From the NCBI RefSeq assembly GCF_034190915.1, contig NW_026947492.1, positions 14,328,001-14,392,000 on the forward strand: a stretch of 64,000 bases of DNA, given 5' to 3'. How positions within the stretch are numbered: the first letter of the stretch is position 1; each line of letters starts with the position of its first letter. Position numbers and translations under genes: made by a program. The notes beneath the pieces were generated by a model, which did no database searches, had not been told where the DNA came from, and worked only from the letters and a program-made list of their open reading frames with translations. Shown here one piece after another: positions 10,075 to 20,989 of this stretch. This DNA is from Cavia porcellus (lineage: Eukaryota > Chordata > Mammalia > Rodentia > Caviidae).

Positions 10075-11110
10075 ATGCAGTCTCAGTCCTCCAGCCCACC
10101 AAGAACAAACCCAGGAGACACTGAAGTGGAAGACACTGGAAATTGCATAACTGAACTTTCTGCAATGATAGCAACTGAAATAAAACAACAATTGCATGAA
10201 GCTTTAGTGGAAATCAGATCAGAAATAATCTCCCAGGTTAAAAAAAAAGAAATAAAATTTAAGAAAAAAATGCTGAGTTTACTAAAGAAGATCTAGATAA
10301 AAAAAAAATAGATGAACATAAGAAATGATGGAAACTTTAAATGAACAATATAAGAATTAGAACGCATGAAACAGATTCAAAGGGATATTCAGGAAACTAA
10401 AAATTCCACTGCAAGCTAGCAAAAGTGTTTGAATGAAGCTGAAGATAGACTCTCAGACCTTGAAGACAGGATGGAACCTTATGATTATGCAAGCAAAGAT
10501 ATCTTAAAAATAACAAAGAATCTGGAAACAACAATGCAACAACTGCAAGATGATGCAAAGAAAAACAATATAAGATTAAGAGGTGTCAACACAAATGATA
10601 TAAGACTATTTTCAGAAATAATAGCAGAAAATGTTCCAAACGTGGAAAAAGAATCTGATATACAGATAAGTGAGGTATATAGGACTCCAATTAGCCATAA
10701 CCAAAATAAATCTTCATCTAGACATATAATAATTAGGATCCAAGAAATTTGGCACAAGAACAGAATACTAAAATCTGTCAGAGGAAAAAAAAAAAAGGTC
10801 ACCTATGAAGGAAAACCTATCACAATCATGGCATACTTCTTTACACAAACCTTCAAGTCTAGAAGAGCTTGGAATGAAGTATTTCAAGTCTTAAAACAAC
10901 TTCCAAACCAAATTGATGTACCCTGTAAAACTATCTTTCCATATTGATGGAGAAATAAGATACTTTCATGACAAAAAACAACTGAAGACATCAATGACCA
11001 CCAAACCAACGCTACAAAGAGTACTGAGAGACACTCTAGAAAGAAATAAAGATGGCTACAATTCCAAGAACAACAGCAGGAGGAAACCACTAAACAGGGC
11101 AAACAATTAA
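10075..11110 (+). pseudogene. L1 ORF1p remnant (RNA-binding chaperone)
   Basis: ORF1p is the trimeric nucleic-acid chaperone of L1. I choose ATG 10075 because the upstream in-frame ATG (10003) lies in monomer sequence. Reading segments: 10075-10296 (N-terminus and start of the coiled coil, rich in E/I/K), then a TAG at 10294-10296. The same frame reopens at 10429-10947 with the coiled-coil end (RLSDLEDRM), the RRM-like part (NNIRLRGV) and the C-terminal start (RRAWNEVFQVLKQL). A frameshift near 10915 moves the C-terminal domain (YPVKLSFHIDGEIR, LQRVLRDTL) to another frame at 10913-11110. It is therefore broken by at least one nonsense and one frameshift change. Confidence 0.8.
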
Positions 11111-12913
11111 ATAGAGAGAAAAAGTAAAGAACCAACAATAGAAAGAAAACATGATAAACATAAGTAAATACATATCAGTTATATCCACCAACATAAATGG
11201 CCTCAAGTTACCAATAAAAAGAGTCAGACTGGCAGAGTGGATTAAGAAACAAAATTCAACAGTATGCTGTGCATAAGAAATACATTTAACTCAAAAGGAA
11301 ATTTATAGATTACAGTTCAAAGCATGCAAACAATATTCCAAGTAACAGGAACCCAGAAAAAGTCACATTGCAGACAATGTGAACTTCAAATCAAGAATGA
11401 TCAAAAGAAATAAAGAAAGTCTCTATATACTTGTTAGGGGAAAACTTCAAGAGGAAGAGATTACAATCATAAACATATATATGCATCATATATGTGAACA
11501 CCCAACTGTATAAGACAAATCCTTAATAGACATGAACAAATAAGCAATAATATAGTTATAACAGGGGAACCTAACACCCCATTATCACAAAGAGACAGAT
11601 CAACTAAAAAGAAAATCAGCAAAGAAATAACAGAATTGAATCAAACTTGTGAACGAATGGACCTAGTAGATGTGTACCAAGTGTTCTACCCAACAACGTC
11701 AGAATACACATTCTTCTCAGCTGTACATGGGTCTAACAATAGACCATGCTCTAATATAGACCTCATACTAGGCCATAGAACATGAGTAAGTAAATACAAA
11801 GGAACTGAAATAATCCCATGCATATTACCTGACCATATCACAATAAAATTGGAAATTAATGAAAGAAACATATAAGAACCCCATAAACACTTGGAAATTA
11901 GGTAAAACTCTCCTAAACAACCAATGGGTCACAGAAGAAATTAAAGAAGACATTAAACAATATCTACAATTGAATGAAAATGCAAATACAACTTGCCAGA
12001 ATCTGTTGGACACAATGAAAGCAGTCTTCGGGGGGAAATTTATAGCAAGAAATTCTCACATCAGGAAACTGGAACAAACACAAATAAACAACCTAATGCT
12101 GCAACTCTAACATCTAGAAAAAAAAGCAAATGAAGCTCAAAGCTCAAAGAAGAGAGTAAATTATAAATATCAGAGCAAATATTAATGCAATTGAAACTAA
12201 GAAAACCATACAAAGAATTAATGAATCTGAGGAGTTGGTTCTTTGAAAGAATAAGTAAAACTGATAAACCCCTAGCCAATCTTATCAAAAAGAGGAAAGA
12301 AAAATTCATGCAATAAGAAATGAAAAGGGTGAAATCACTACAGACCCTGTGGAAATACAGAAGATCATCAATATCTACTTTGAAAACCTTTATTCTCACA
12401 CATTTGATAACACAGAAGAAATGGACAGATTCCTAGAAACATATGAATTACCAAAGCTGAATCAAGCAGATTTAAAACTGATGAATAACCCAATTTCAGT
12501 TAATGAAATTGAAGATGTAATTGGAACCTTACCAACAAAGGAAAGTCTAGGTCCTGGTGGATTCACCACTGAACTCCACAAGAAATTTAGGGAAGACTTA
12601 ATGCCAATATTACCCAAACTCTTCAATGAAATAGAAAGGGAAGCAAGTCTCCCTAACTCATTCCTGGAAGCAAGTATTACTCTAATACCAAAACCAGAGA
12701 AAGACCCAACCAAAAAGGAGAATTATAGGCCAATCTCCCTAATATTCGAATATAGATGCAAAAATCCTCAATAAAATACTGGCAAATAAAATGGAGAAAA
12801 TCATCAAGAAGATCAAACACCATGATCAAGTGGGATTCATCCCAGGAATGCAGGGGTGGTTCACCATACACAAATCAATGAACATAATACACCATATCAA
12901 CAGAGCCAAAGAC

Positions 12914-13024
12914 AAGAATCTCACAGTCAGGCTGGGGATTTAGCTTAGTGGCAAAACACCAGCCTGGCAAGTACAAGGTTGTGAGTTCAATCCCAGATAC
13001 AAAAAAAAAAAAAAAAGAATCTCA
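12914..13024 (+). mobile_element. ID-type SINE nested in L1 ORF2, 10-bp TSD
   Basis: Body from about 12929 (caggctggggatttagctta) to ~13000, then 16 A. The TSD aagaatctca is perfect at 12914-12923 and 13015-13024. Confidence 0.9.
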
Positions 13025-13376
13025 TGATCACCTCAGTAGATGCAGAAAAAGCTTCTGACAAAATCCAACAATCATGATAAAATGCTACAGAAAATCAGAA
13101 TAGATGCCCTTTACCTTAATCTGAAAAAAGCTAGATATGATAAACCAACAGCTAACATCTTACTAAATGGACAAAATCTGAAAACTTTCAATCTAAAATC
13201 AGAATGTCCATTATCACCACTCCAATATAGTTCTGGAACCATTAGCCTGAGCAATTTAACAAGAGAAAGAAATAAAAGGAACAAGGATAGAAAAGGAAGA
13301 AGTTAAATTATCATTATTTGCGGAGGACATCATACTCTATATGAAAGATCCCCAGAACTCGATAAAAAGACTTTTA

Positions 13377-13455
13377 GAGCTGGGGGTTTAGCCCAGCAGC
13401 GTAAGTGCCTGCCTAGCAAGTGCAAGGTCACTAGATTCCCAGTACCAAAAAAGAG
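13377..13455 (+). mobile_element. ID-type SINE nested in L1 ORF2, older
   Basis: gctgggggtttagcccagca, gcctgcctagcaagtgcaag and attcccagtaccaaaaaa. More diverged than the neighbours, with a short A tail and no clear TSD. Confidence 0.8.
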
Positions 13456-14214
13456 CAGCATTGTCGAAGAATTCTAGATGTAATAACCAAATTCATTAAG
13501 TAGCTGGATACAAAATCAACACTCAAAATTCAACAGCATTCTCCTACACAAACAAACTCACTGAGAGAGGAATAAGAAAAACCACACCCTTCACAATAAC
13601 ATCCAAAAAAAGAAATACTTAGGAATCAATCTAACAAAGGAAGTAAAAGACCTATACATTGAAAATTACATTACTCTGAAAAAAGAAATTGAAGAGAATT
13701 TCAGAAAATGGAAGGACATTCCTTGTTCATGGATAGGAAGAACAATTGTGAAAATGACCATTCTCCCAAAATTATTATACAGATTCAATGCAATTCTAAT
13801 CAAAGTACCATTAGCATACCTCACAGATCTAGAGAAATCATTTCTAAAATTCAACCAGAACCAGAAGCAAGTTAGAATAGCAAAGGCAATTCTGGGCAAC
13901 AAAGGCAAGGCAGAAGGCATCACAAACCCTGACTTGAAATTATACTACAAAGCTACTATGATAAATCAGCATGGTACTGGAATAAAAACAGACTTGAACA
14001 TCAGTGGAATAGGTTAGAAGATATGGCCACAACTACAAACATATTCTGCCACCTCATATTCAACAAAAGGGCAAACGTTCTTTGGACAAAAGATAGCCTC
14101 TTTAATGTGGTGCTGGAAAGACTGGCTTCCCACATGCCAGAAACTAAACCTAGAGCCATGTCTATCACCATGCACTACACTAAAGTAAAAAAGGATCAAA
14201 GATCTAAATATTAA

Positions 14215-14350
14215 AACAGAAACACTAGGGGCTGGGGATTTAGCTCAGCTGCATAAGTGCCTGCCTTGCAAGTGTGTGGTCGTGAGTTCGATCCCTGATA
14301 TCGATAAAAACGAAAAAGACAAAAAAAAAAAAAAAAAACAGAAACACTAA
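14215..14350 (+). mobile_element. Young ID-type SINE nested in L1 ORF2
   Basis: Body 14229-14300 (ggggctggggatttagctca ... gttcgatccctgatatcgat) followed by the linker aaaaacgaaaaagac and an A18 tail. Flanked by aaacagaaacacta on both sides (left copy ends at 14227, right copy begins about 14336). The linker motif GAAAAAGAC is shared with the SINE at 14916-15069. Confidence 0.9.
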
Positions 14351-14591
14351 ATCTGCTGGAAAACAAGGTAGGTAGAAACCTTGAAGACATAGGGGTAGAC
14401 AGAGAGTTCATGAACAAAAATCAAACTGCAATGAAAATACTTCCCAGAATCAACAACTGGGATCTTGTCTTTGTTTTTGATGTCAAAAAAAATCATCCAC
14501 AGAGTGAAAAGAAAACCCATGAGTTGGGAAAATATCTTGCCAACTCTCCCTCAGACGAAGGACTTCAATCTCAAACATACAAAGAAAAATA

Positions 14592-14728
14592 ACTCAGAGA
14601 AAAGGAGAAAAGAAAGAAGAGAGAAGAAAAATGGGAAGGGAGGGGAGAGGAGGAGGAAGGAATAAAGGACAGAAGACAGGATGACAGGAAGATAGAAAGA
14701 ATGAAAGAAAGAAAGAAAAAAAAAGATC
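14592..14728 (+). repeat. Purine-rich L1 3' region
   Basis: Nearly all A/G (gagaaaaggagaaaagaaag, ggaaggg..., gaaagaaagaaaaaaaa). It follows directly on the truncated ORF2, so it is either the L1 3' UTR after an internal deletion or a later expansion. Confidence 0.8.
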
Positions 14729-14800
14729 CTTTACAAAGATCTAGAAACATAGTTCAGTGGAAAAGCTCTGTGTCCAATCTCCATGACCAAAAAAAAAAGT
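14729..14800 (+). mobile_element. Degenerate ID-like SINE
   Basis: 'agatctagaaacatagttca' and 'gtccaatctccatgaccaaa' followed by A8 resemble a decayed ID body. Weak match. Confidence 0.4.
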
Positions 14801-14915
14801 AAGATACAATGCCTTGATTTGAGGAGATGTAATAGAGGAATGTTAACATAGATTTGCATACGTTTGTATGTATGTAGAATTATCTACATTTTTTCTGGAG
14901 GAAAAGGCAACAATT

Positions 14916-15069
14916 GGTGAGACACATTTGTCCTTTTTTTTTTTTTTTTTTTTTTTTTTTGTCTTTTTCTTTTTTATCGGTACCGGGGATTGAACTCACG
15001 ACTGCCTGCTTGCAAGGCAGGCGCTTATGCCACTGAGCTAAATCCCCAGCCCCGGTGAGACACATTTGT
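14916..15069 (-). mobile_element. Young ID-type SINE, perfect 16-bp TSD
   Basis: The TSD ggtgagacacatttgt is at 14916-14931 and 15054-15069 with no mismatch. On minus the body begins GGGGCTGGGGATTTAGCTCA, has anticodon-arm sequence CCTGC-CTTGCAA-GCAGG, then AATCCCCGGTACCGATAAA, linker GAAAAAGAC and a 25+ A tail. A- and B-boxes are intact. Confidence 0.95.
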
Positions 15070-16190
15070 AATGGAAATTGTGTTTAATCCGGACCTTGAA
15101 TCATGAAAAGTGTTAGAAAATACTTTGACTTCTGCACTTTTTAGGCTGTGCAGATACATAAAAGTGGTAAAATGCTGAGAACAGACTGTAACAGAAGAGT
15201 AAACTGGGAGCTGAGTGAGTGAGCTAGGGGTGCACACCCCAAGGAAATGCATGAAGAAATGGAAATGAGAAAGGAGCCTCTGCAGCACTGCGGAACAGGA
15301 TTTCATTTGCTAGAGCAAAGCCCTGGAAAGAGCAGCACGAGAAGGTCTCTCTCATGTCTCAGGAAGGGTACAGCACCAACTGGAAAAGCTGGAGAGAATA
15401 TGTTTTTAGCCAAGGTTCTCTACTGCGACTATTAAGAGCAAATTCATACAGCTTAAGAAAGAAACAAGCAAGGTACAAGGTGTTTACTGTAGGAATGTAT
15501 ATCTCATTGAATTCAATGGAAGAGTCGGAGCTAGATCTCAGGCAGTGGAAGCAAACGCTAAGGTTTATTAGGGAGCCATCCTGTCTCTCATCTCTGCCGA
15601 TCTGCCTCGGGCTTTCCCCCTAGTCAACCTGCTTTCGCTGCTCTCAGTCCACACGCCAGAATGTGGATGCCTACCAGCCTCAGCGTGTAGACGCTGCAAG
15701 CTCCTGTTTCACACAACACAACCGGATTCCAAATTAAAAGGCAAGAAAATGCAATCGGCTTACTGTGGATTAGCTGTCCACCTGTGGCATAATCGCATGG
15801 CTGGGAAACAGGCCACATAGGAGTAGAAACCTAACAAGCAGTGGCTTGTGCACTGGATACGTGTCCTCTATATGTCCAGATGGTTTTTACATCTGAGACC
15901 ACGTTTGTCAAGGTACCTATCGCAACAGATATCTCCTCCAACGGGAAGACCAGGAACTAATAGAACCACAAGTAACAGCAGAAAGAGAGCACAGCTGTGC
16001 ATTAAGCTGAGGTCATGCTAAGCAACTGTAATTGGTCCCCTGAGATTAGACACTTTGGAAAAAGGTAACTGATGTCGGTCAAAATGGCAGAGCCAGGTTT
16101 AAAGTGTGGCAAGTGAGGTGGAGCCTCTCTGACGCACAGCTGGAAAACTAGGCAATGATTTGGACAACACATGGTCAAAAGGCTTCAATG
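15070..16190. other. Repeat-poor stretch, no assigned feature
   Basis: Open frames at 15247-15435 and 15354-15623 have no recognisable domain. No repeat assigned. Confidence 0.4.
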
Positions 16191-16423
16191 ACCTTGGAGA
16201 TGTTACTTAAGTTCTACTAGACAGGAATGCAACCAACAGAACACTCTAAAGGGAAAAAAACTCTGCAATCCCACAGTCATGGTTAACATAGAAGGACTTT
16301 CATTTGGATTCACCTCTGATACACGATCAAAGTAAACTGATTGGCCATCTATGTAAAAAGTACCAAAGAAATTATAGAAAAATATATTAGAAATAGTGAA
16401 TGAATATAGCAAGGCTGTAGGAC

Positions 16424-16864
16424 ACAAGATGATGTGGGTTTAATTGTGTCCCCCAAAAATATATGTTTCAGCCTTGTTCTCGTATCTGCAAATCTCCTAT
16501 TTGGAGATTGGGTATTTACAGATATAATCAAGTTAAAGGAAGGTCATACTAGATTTGGATGAGTCCTTAATCCAATAACTTGTCTCTTTACAAGAAAAAG
16601 GGAGATTTGACATAGAGACACAAAAACAAAGAAAGTCATATAACAACAGAAGCAGAGATGCAGCTATGAGACAAAAATGCCAAGAACTGTAGGTAAGCAA
16701 CAGAGGTCAGGAGACAGGTATGAATTCTCCCTCAGAGCCTGCAGAAAGATCAGCCTCACAAGGACACTGGTTTCAGATTTCCTACAGAAATAATGAGAGA
16801 TCTAAATCTGTGTTGTTTTAAATCAGCCGTCTATAGTTCTGCCTTGGAAAATAAATGTACAAGA
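16424..16864 (+). mobile_element. MLT1-type MaLR solo LTR inside L1M
   Basis: LTR body ~16430-16858: 'tgatgtgggtttaattgtgt', 'tatttggagattgggtattt', 'ataatcaagttaaaggaagg', 'tcacaaggacactggtttca'. Flanked by acaaga at 16424-16429 and 16859-16864, a short target duplication as expected for LTR integration. It splits the L1M reading cleanly, which supports both calls. Confidence 0.75.
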
Positions 16865-17429
16865 TCAATATGCAAAAATTATTAGTGTTCCTAAACAGTA
16901 ACAACGAATGACTTGAAGTTGAACTTTTAGTACCATTTAAAATAGCCTCAAAAATATTAAATGTATCTGTAAAATCTAAGGAAGTATGTATATAATCTAT
17001 ACACTGAAAACTACAAAATATTACTGAGCAGTATTAAAAGAGATTGAAGTCAATGGGAAGCCACACTGTGTGAAAGGATTGGGAGGTCCAGTGTTGATAA
17101 TTCCCCCTTGAACTCATCTACAAATCTAATGCAATCCCAAGGAAAGTCTTAGTAGGCTTTTAGAAACTGACAAGCCAATTCTAAAATTTATATGGAATTA
17201 CAGAATAGACTAAGCAACCTTGCCAGAGATAAAAATTTTTAAAAGGAATTATACTACCTTATTTCAAGATTTACTATAAAGCTACAGAAATCAGGCAGTA
17301 TAATATTAGCAGAAGCAAAGACATATAGATCAATGAAATGGAAGTAGACATACAAATATGGCCAATTGGTTTGCACTGAAGTAACCAAGCTATTTCAACA
17401 GGGGTAAGAGAGTCCTAACACCAAAGAGA

Positions 17430-17612
17430 GCTGGAATTGGTGCTACACACTTGTAATTCAAGCACTCTGGAAGGCTGAAGCAGAAGGATCACAAGTTTGA
17501 GCCCAGACTGGGTAACTTAGTGACTTGACAAGATTTGGGGCTCAAAATAAATAAATAAATAAATGTGACTAGGAAAGTAGCTCAGCGTGAAGCCCCTAGT
17601 TAAATAAACAAT
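17430..17612 (+). mobile_element. B1-dID dimeric SINE
   Basis: 7SL-derived B1 part (attggtgctacacacttgta, aagcactctggaaggctgaa, gagcccagactgggtaactt) to about 17540, an AAAT-rich linker, then an ID-like part (tgactaggaaagtagctcag) to about 17610. The B1-dID architecture is lineage-informative among rodents. Confidence 0.7.
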
Positions 17613-18367
17613 ATTGACACAAAACAAAGGCAAAGGTCACCAGAGAAATTAATATTCATATCCAAAAAATCACCCAACAGCTTGCACTATAACACAAAAG
17701 ACTGACTTGAAATGGATTACAAATATAAATCTAAAGCCTCAAACTGTAAGATGTTTAAATTTAAAAATGTAATAAAATATTTGTGTTTTGAGTGAGGCAA
17801 AGATATTTTTATATGGGTACAAAATCATGAACTATAAATGAGAATACATGATAACTTAAACTTCATCAAAATTTAAAACTTTTTAAAAGCTAAAAAAAAG
17901 ACATGCTGCCATTGAAAGTACTTGTAAAACTTTGACAAATATTACTCAGAATGTATAAACAACTCTCAAAGCTCTATAAGGAAATCAACCCATTAATAAA
18001 ACCTGTAAAATATTTGAAGACACATCTCAGCACGTGTTATGTGAGCACATGAAAGAGGCCCAATAATATTCAATAGAGGAAGGCAATTTGAAGCCATATT
18101 GAAATATCTGCCATACACATACTGTACATGAACATTTTAAAGAAAATACTAAGTAGTGGCACAGATGCAGAGCCAGTGGAACTCTTACACTTTGCTAGGG
18201 GAAATGCACAACAGTACAGTCACTTTGGAAAATAGCCTTCTAACCAAGCACATACATATACAGAAATCTGATTCCTGGGTGTCTACCCGAGAGAAATGAA
18301 AACACACTTCCATGCAAACTACTACATGTAAATGTTATTTCAACTTTATTCTTAGTTTGCAAAAATT

Positions 18368-18931
18368 AGAAACAACTCAGATTTGAAGTCTTAGAATGTG
18401 TTCATTCACTGGTTGAAATGGTTTTATTCTGTTTTGTTTGATTTTATCATGTGAGATGGTATGAACAGCTACTTTGAAGAAAACAAGATATTATGGCAGC
18501 CAATGCTGATTTATTACCATCTTGTTTTGAAGTCCTAACATGCTTTTGTTCTTCTGTTTTGATTGGTTCTATCCTGTTGTGTCTTATTAGATTTTATTAT
18601 GTGTGATAGTATAAACAAATTTTTAAGAAAAATGAGATATTATAGTAGCCATTGTTCATTTTCTGTTATTTGGTTTTGAATATCCTGTAATACTTTCATT
18701 TTCTTGAATGGTTTTATAGTATTTTGTTATGCTTGATATTATTGTGCATGAAGATATGCTCATCTATTTCAAAGAAAAGAGACATTATGGTAGCTACTGT
18801 TGATATCCAGTTGTCTTGCTGTGAAGTGCTGTGTTACTTACATTGTTCTGTTCTGATTTGCTTTGTCCTGTTCTCTTTTGTTTTATTCTCTTTAAAATAA
18901 AAAAAAAAAATAAAAAGAAAGAAACAACTCA
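18368..18931 (+). mobile_element. Monomer-built retroposon, copy B, with TSD
   Basis: The TSD agaaacaactca is at 18368-18379 and 18920-18931; removing 18380-18931 restores a continuous L1M 3' region. The ~540-bp insert consists of head-to-tail diverged monomers. The marker ttgaag (or variant) recurs at 18383, 18527, 18676 and 18821, a period of 144-149 bp. It ends tctttaaaataaaaaaaaaa. No pol III promoter was recognised. Confidence 0.8.
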
Positions 18932-19280
18932 AATGTGCATCAAGTAGTGACATGATAAACCAAGTATTATACAATACATCCATACAATGGATACCACTCA
19001 GCAATTAAAAGGAGCACATTTTTGATATATGAAACAACCTGGATAAATCTCAAAAACACTAAGTTAAATAAAAGTTTCTATAATGATTTCTATAGTGGAC
19101 ATATCAAAACCATAATGACAAAGTCACCCCACTGACTAAAGATACAAATAGCAGATTTACGTCCAAGGAGAATAAAAGAATATTTAGGGGTTACATGACT
19201 ATGTTTATTCATGAAAGCTCACTGCAAGGAATGAATTTTATTTATGTCAATTAAACTTCAACAAAATTGACTTAAAAATG

Positions 19281-20980
19281 AAGAAATTAAAATGACCAAG
19301 CAATGAACTGCATTAATTTTTGAGTCAACTGTAAAAGTACTATCAAAGATCTGATTATTTTTACTGTACGGTCACAAAGTAAGAAGACAGATAACAGTAT
19401 TCTCACACATTTTGTATAAATTAATTTTATGCAAATTTTTCCATTTTGCATACATTTACACAGTAGGCATAAGCTGTGCATTAACCAAAAGCTTTCCATT
19501 ACCTCTTAAAACCACTCTGACATCCTCCTACTCAAAATGCTGCAGGAGCCAAGAGCACAGATGATTTTCGCAGCTAACTCATTTGCAGCTATATCTATTC
19601 TGCTCATCCCAGACCTGGGAATCATCCCAGGAAAAGTACACAAAGGGCAAAATATAACAAGGAAGAGCTGATTTCATTTCTGTTAGGTCCACACCATGCT
19701 TTCTTTATGATAGTGGCGGATCTGGCCTCAATCAATGCAATTTTTCGGCACTGTCTCCACAGTTCTGACGTTTCAGTCATCAGTCAGTCTTCTACTTCAG
19801 AATGGGGAACAGTTTTTCTTTAACAGATTATTGATCCAGATTAAAAATCAGTTAGTTAGAGACCAGTCACCACACAGATCTCCTGGTAATGATGAACAGT
19901 GATCCAGGGTCTGACTTGGCACAGAGATTTGGAAAGGAAATAAACTGAAGCAAGGGACCAAGGAGAGAACAGTGAGCAGGCCCACTTGACTGGTTAGATA
20001 AAATCATCTCTTGCCAAGTGCAACAGTATCCCACGCAGCCCACTAACCAGGAAAAGCACAGCTTTCCTATGCTTCCCTTCTCCTCCTCCTTCAAACTTTG
20101 CAATATAGTGTGTACATTCTTTTTTGTACACACAAACACACACACACACAACTCACTCCCTTGCAAGATGACACTGAGTCCTTACACTGAATATGCTGAG
20201 ATGTTTAGATCTGGTCTCAGGATGTTCTGCCACTCAAATCTTCCAATAACTATTAATTTTTATAAGTTCACCCAGCCAGCCAAACTTTTCAAAAAAGGTG
20301 CCAAAAAAATCACTATTTCCAAGATCTATTGGTTTACATCCTCTTAGAAAGGATGCTTTCTTTGTCACCCTAGTGAATTTCCTTAAAGGATTTAGCAAGA
20401 TCGTCAGGAAGTTGCCACTCTGGATGCTTATCATCCACTAGCTCAGCTATTTTTCATGTCTCTAAAACGTGCACTATATTATTCTGTGCATGAGAAAACT
20501 AAGGTAAGTAATGGAATAACTCACTTCATAACAATTAGATAGAAAAGTACAAACAAAATATCCATGGAAAGTACTAATTATACCAAAATCATGTATTCTG
20601 TATAATATTCTGAGTCTCTGCATGGATATGCAGTATATGTACACTATCTAGTGGTGATATGTGTGCTTGTGTAGATTTTTAAGGGGAGAAGACAGTTTAG
20701 TTGATTTATCTTTAGTATTAAGTGTGAACATCTATAGGAGTACACAATCTTCCTGGTATATTGTATAGGAACATAGATGATAAACAACCACCTTTCAGTC
20801 CAACAAATGATTTATGAAGCCAGGTTTTCTTCAGAAGATTCATTATTGGAAGAAAAAGGGAAAAGCATGGATTATACCTATTGATATAATGCCATGTTTC
20901 AAAGGATTTAGGAAACTACTTTTCAAATTGGGACATCCTGGATTTATAGCCAACAAAGGCAGGTACAAAAATATTCATAA
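19281..20980. other. Unassigned stretch with a (CA)n tract
   Basis: A (CA)n microsatellite lies at 20129-20151. Open frames at 19867-20166 (minus) and 20018-20347 (plus) are without recognisable domains. No repeat assigned otherwise. Confidence 0.4.
20129..20151 (+). repeat. (CA)n microsatellite
   Basis: Roughly eleven CA units with one interruption. Confidence 0.9.
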
Positions 20981-20989
20981 CATTTGTTT

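Larger units (their letters stand above)
11160..14592 (+). pseudogene. L1 ORF2p remnant (endonuclease / reverse transcriptase)
   Basis: ORF2p provides the APE-type endonuclease and reverse transcriptase of L1. The endonuclease start is visible as INGLKLPIKRVRLAEWIKKQ (about 11187-11250) with a premature TAA at 11274-11276. Later segments in changing frames: NTWKLGKTLLNNQWV (about 11885-11930), NPISVNEIEDVIGTLPTK and KENYRPISL (12486-12740), [14 protein letters not shown] (about 12820-12862), the RT catalytic region read as LFAEDIILY (about 13314-13340) where the family has [24 protein letters not shown] (about 13733-13790) and WENILPTLPQTK (14525-14560). The D-to-E change at the catalytic pair (codon 13323-13325) plus stops and frameshifts make it dead. 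The C-terminus is absent. Confidence 0.85.
9620..14730 (+). mobile_element. L1 LINE retrotransposon, near full length, inactive
   Basis: A single L1 in sense orientation. The layout is a monomeric 5' UTR (about 9620-10070), ORF1 remnant (10075-11110), short spacer, ORF2 remnant (about 11160-14592) and a purine-rich 3' region (14592-14725). ORF2 stops short of the usual C-terminal zinc-knuckle region, so about 200 or more codons are missing. Three ID-type SINEs are nested in ORF2. Multiple stops and frameshifts show it cannot move. Purine-rich 3' UTRs are typical of rodent L1s. Confidence 0.85.
16320..19280 (+). mobile_element. Ancient L1M LINE (ORF2 3' half and 3' UTR), multiply interrupted
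   Basis: ORF2-like sequence resumes across inserts. 'gcaaggctgtaggacacaag' is followed after the LTR by 'atcaatatgcaaaaattatt'. Next come 'ctaatgcaatcccaaggaaa', 'atttatatggaattacagaa', 'atacaatggataccactcag' and the 3' end 'tgtcaattaaacttcaacaa'. Inserted later: MLT1 LTR (16430-16858), B1-dID (17430-17610), monomer retroposon (18380-18919). Confidence 0.75.

Noticed and set aside
14229..14300. tRNA-Ala-like gene candidates
   Set aside because: A- and B-boxes and an anticodon-like arm are present, but the A tails and TSDs show they are SINEs. Acceptor stems do not close.
16424..16864. MLT1 insert as part of the L1M
   Set aside because: The L1M reading is continuous only when this segment is removed, and a short TSD flanks it.
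18383..18900. Monomer array as a CRISPR or satellite
   Set aside because: Monomers are diverged with no conserved repeat/spacer pattern, and the array is dispersed with TSDs, so it is neither a CRISPR nor a local satellite.
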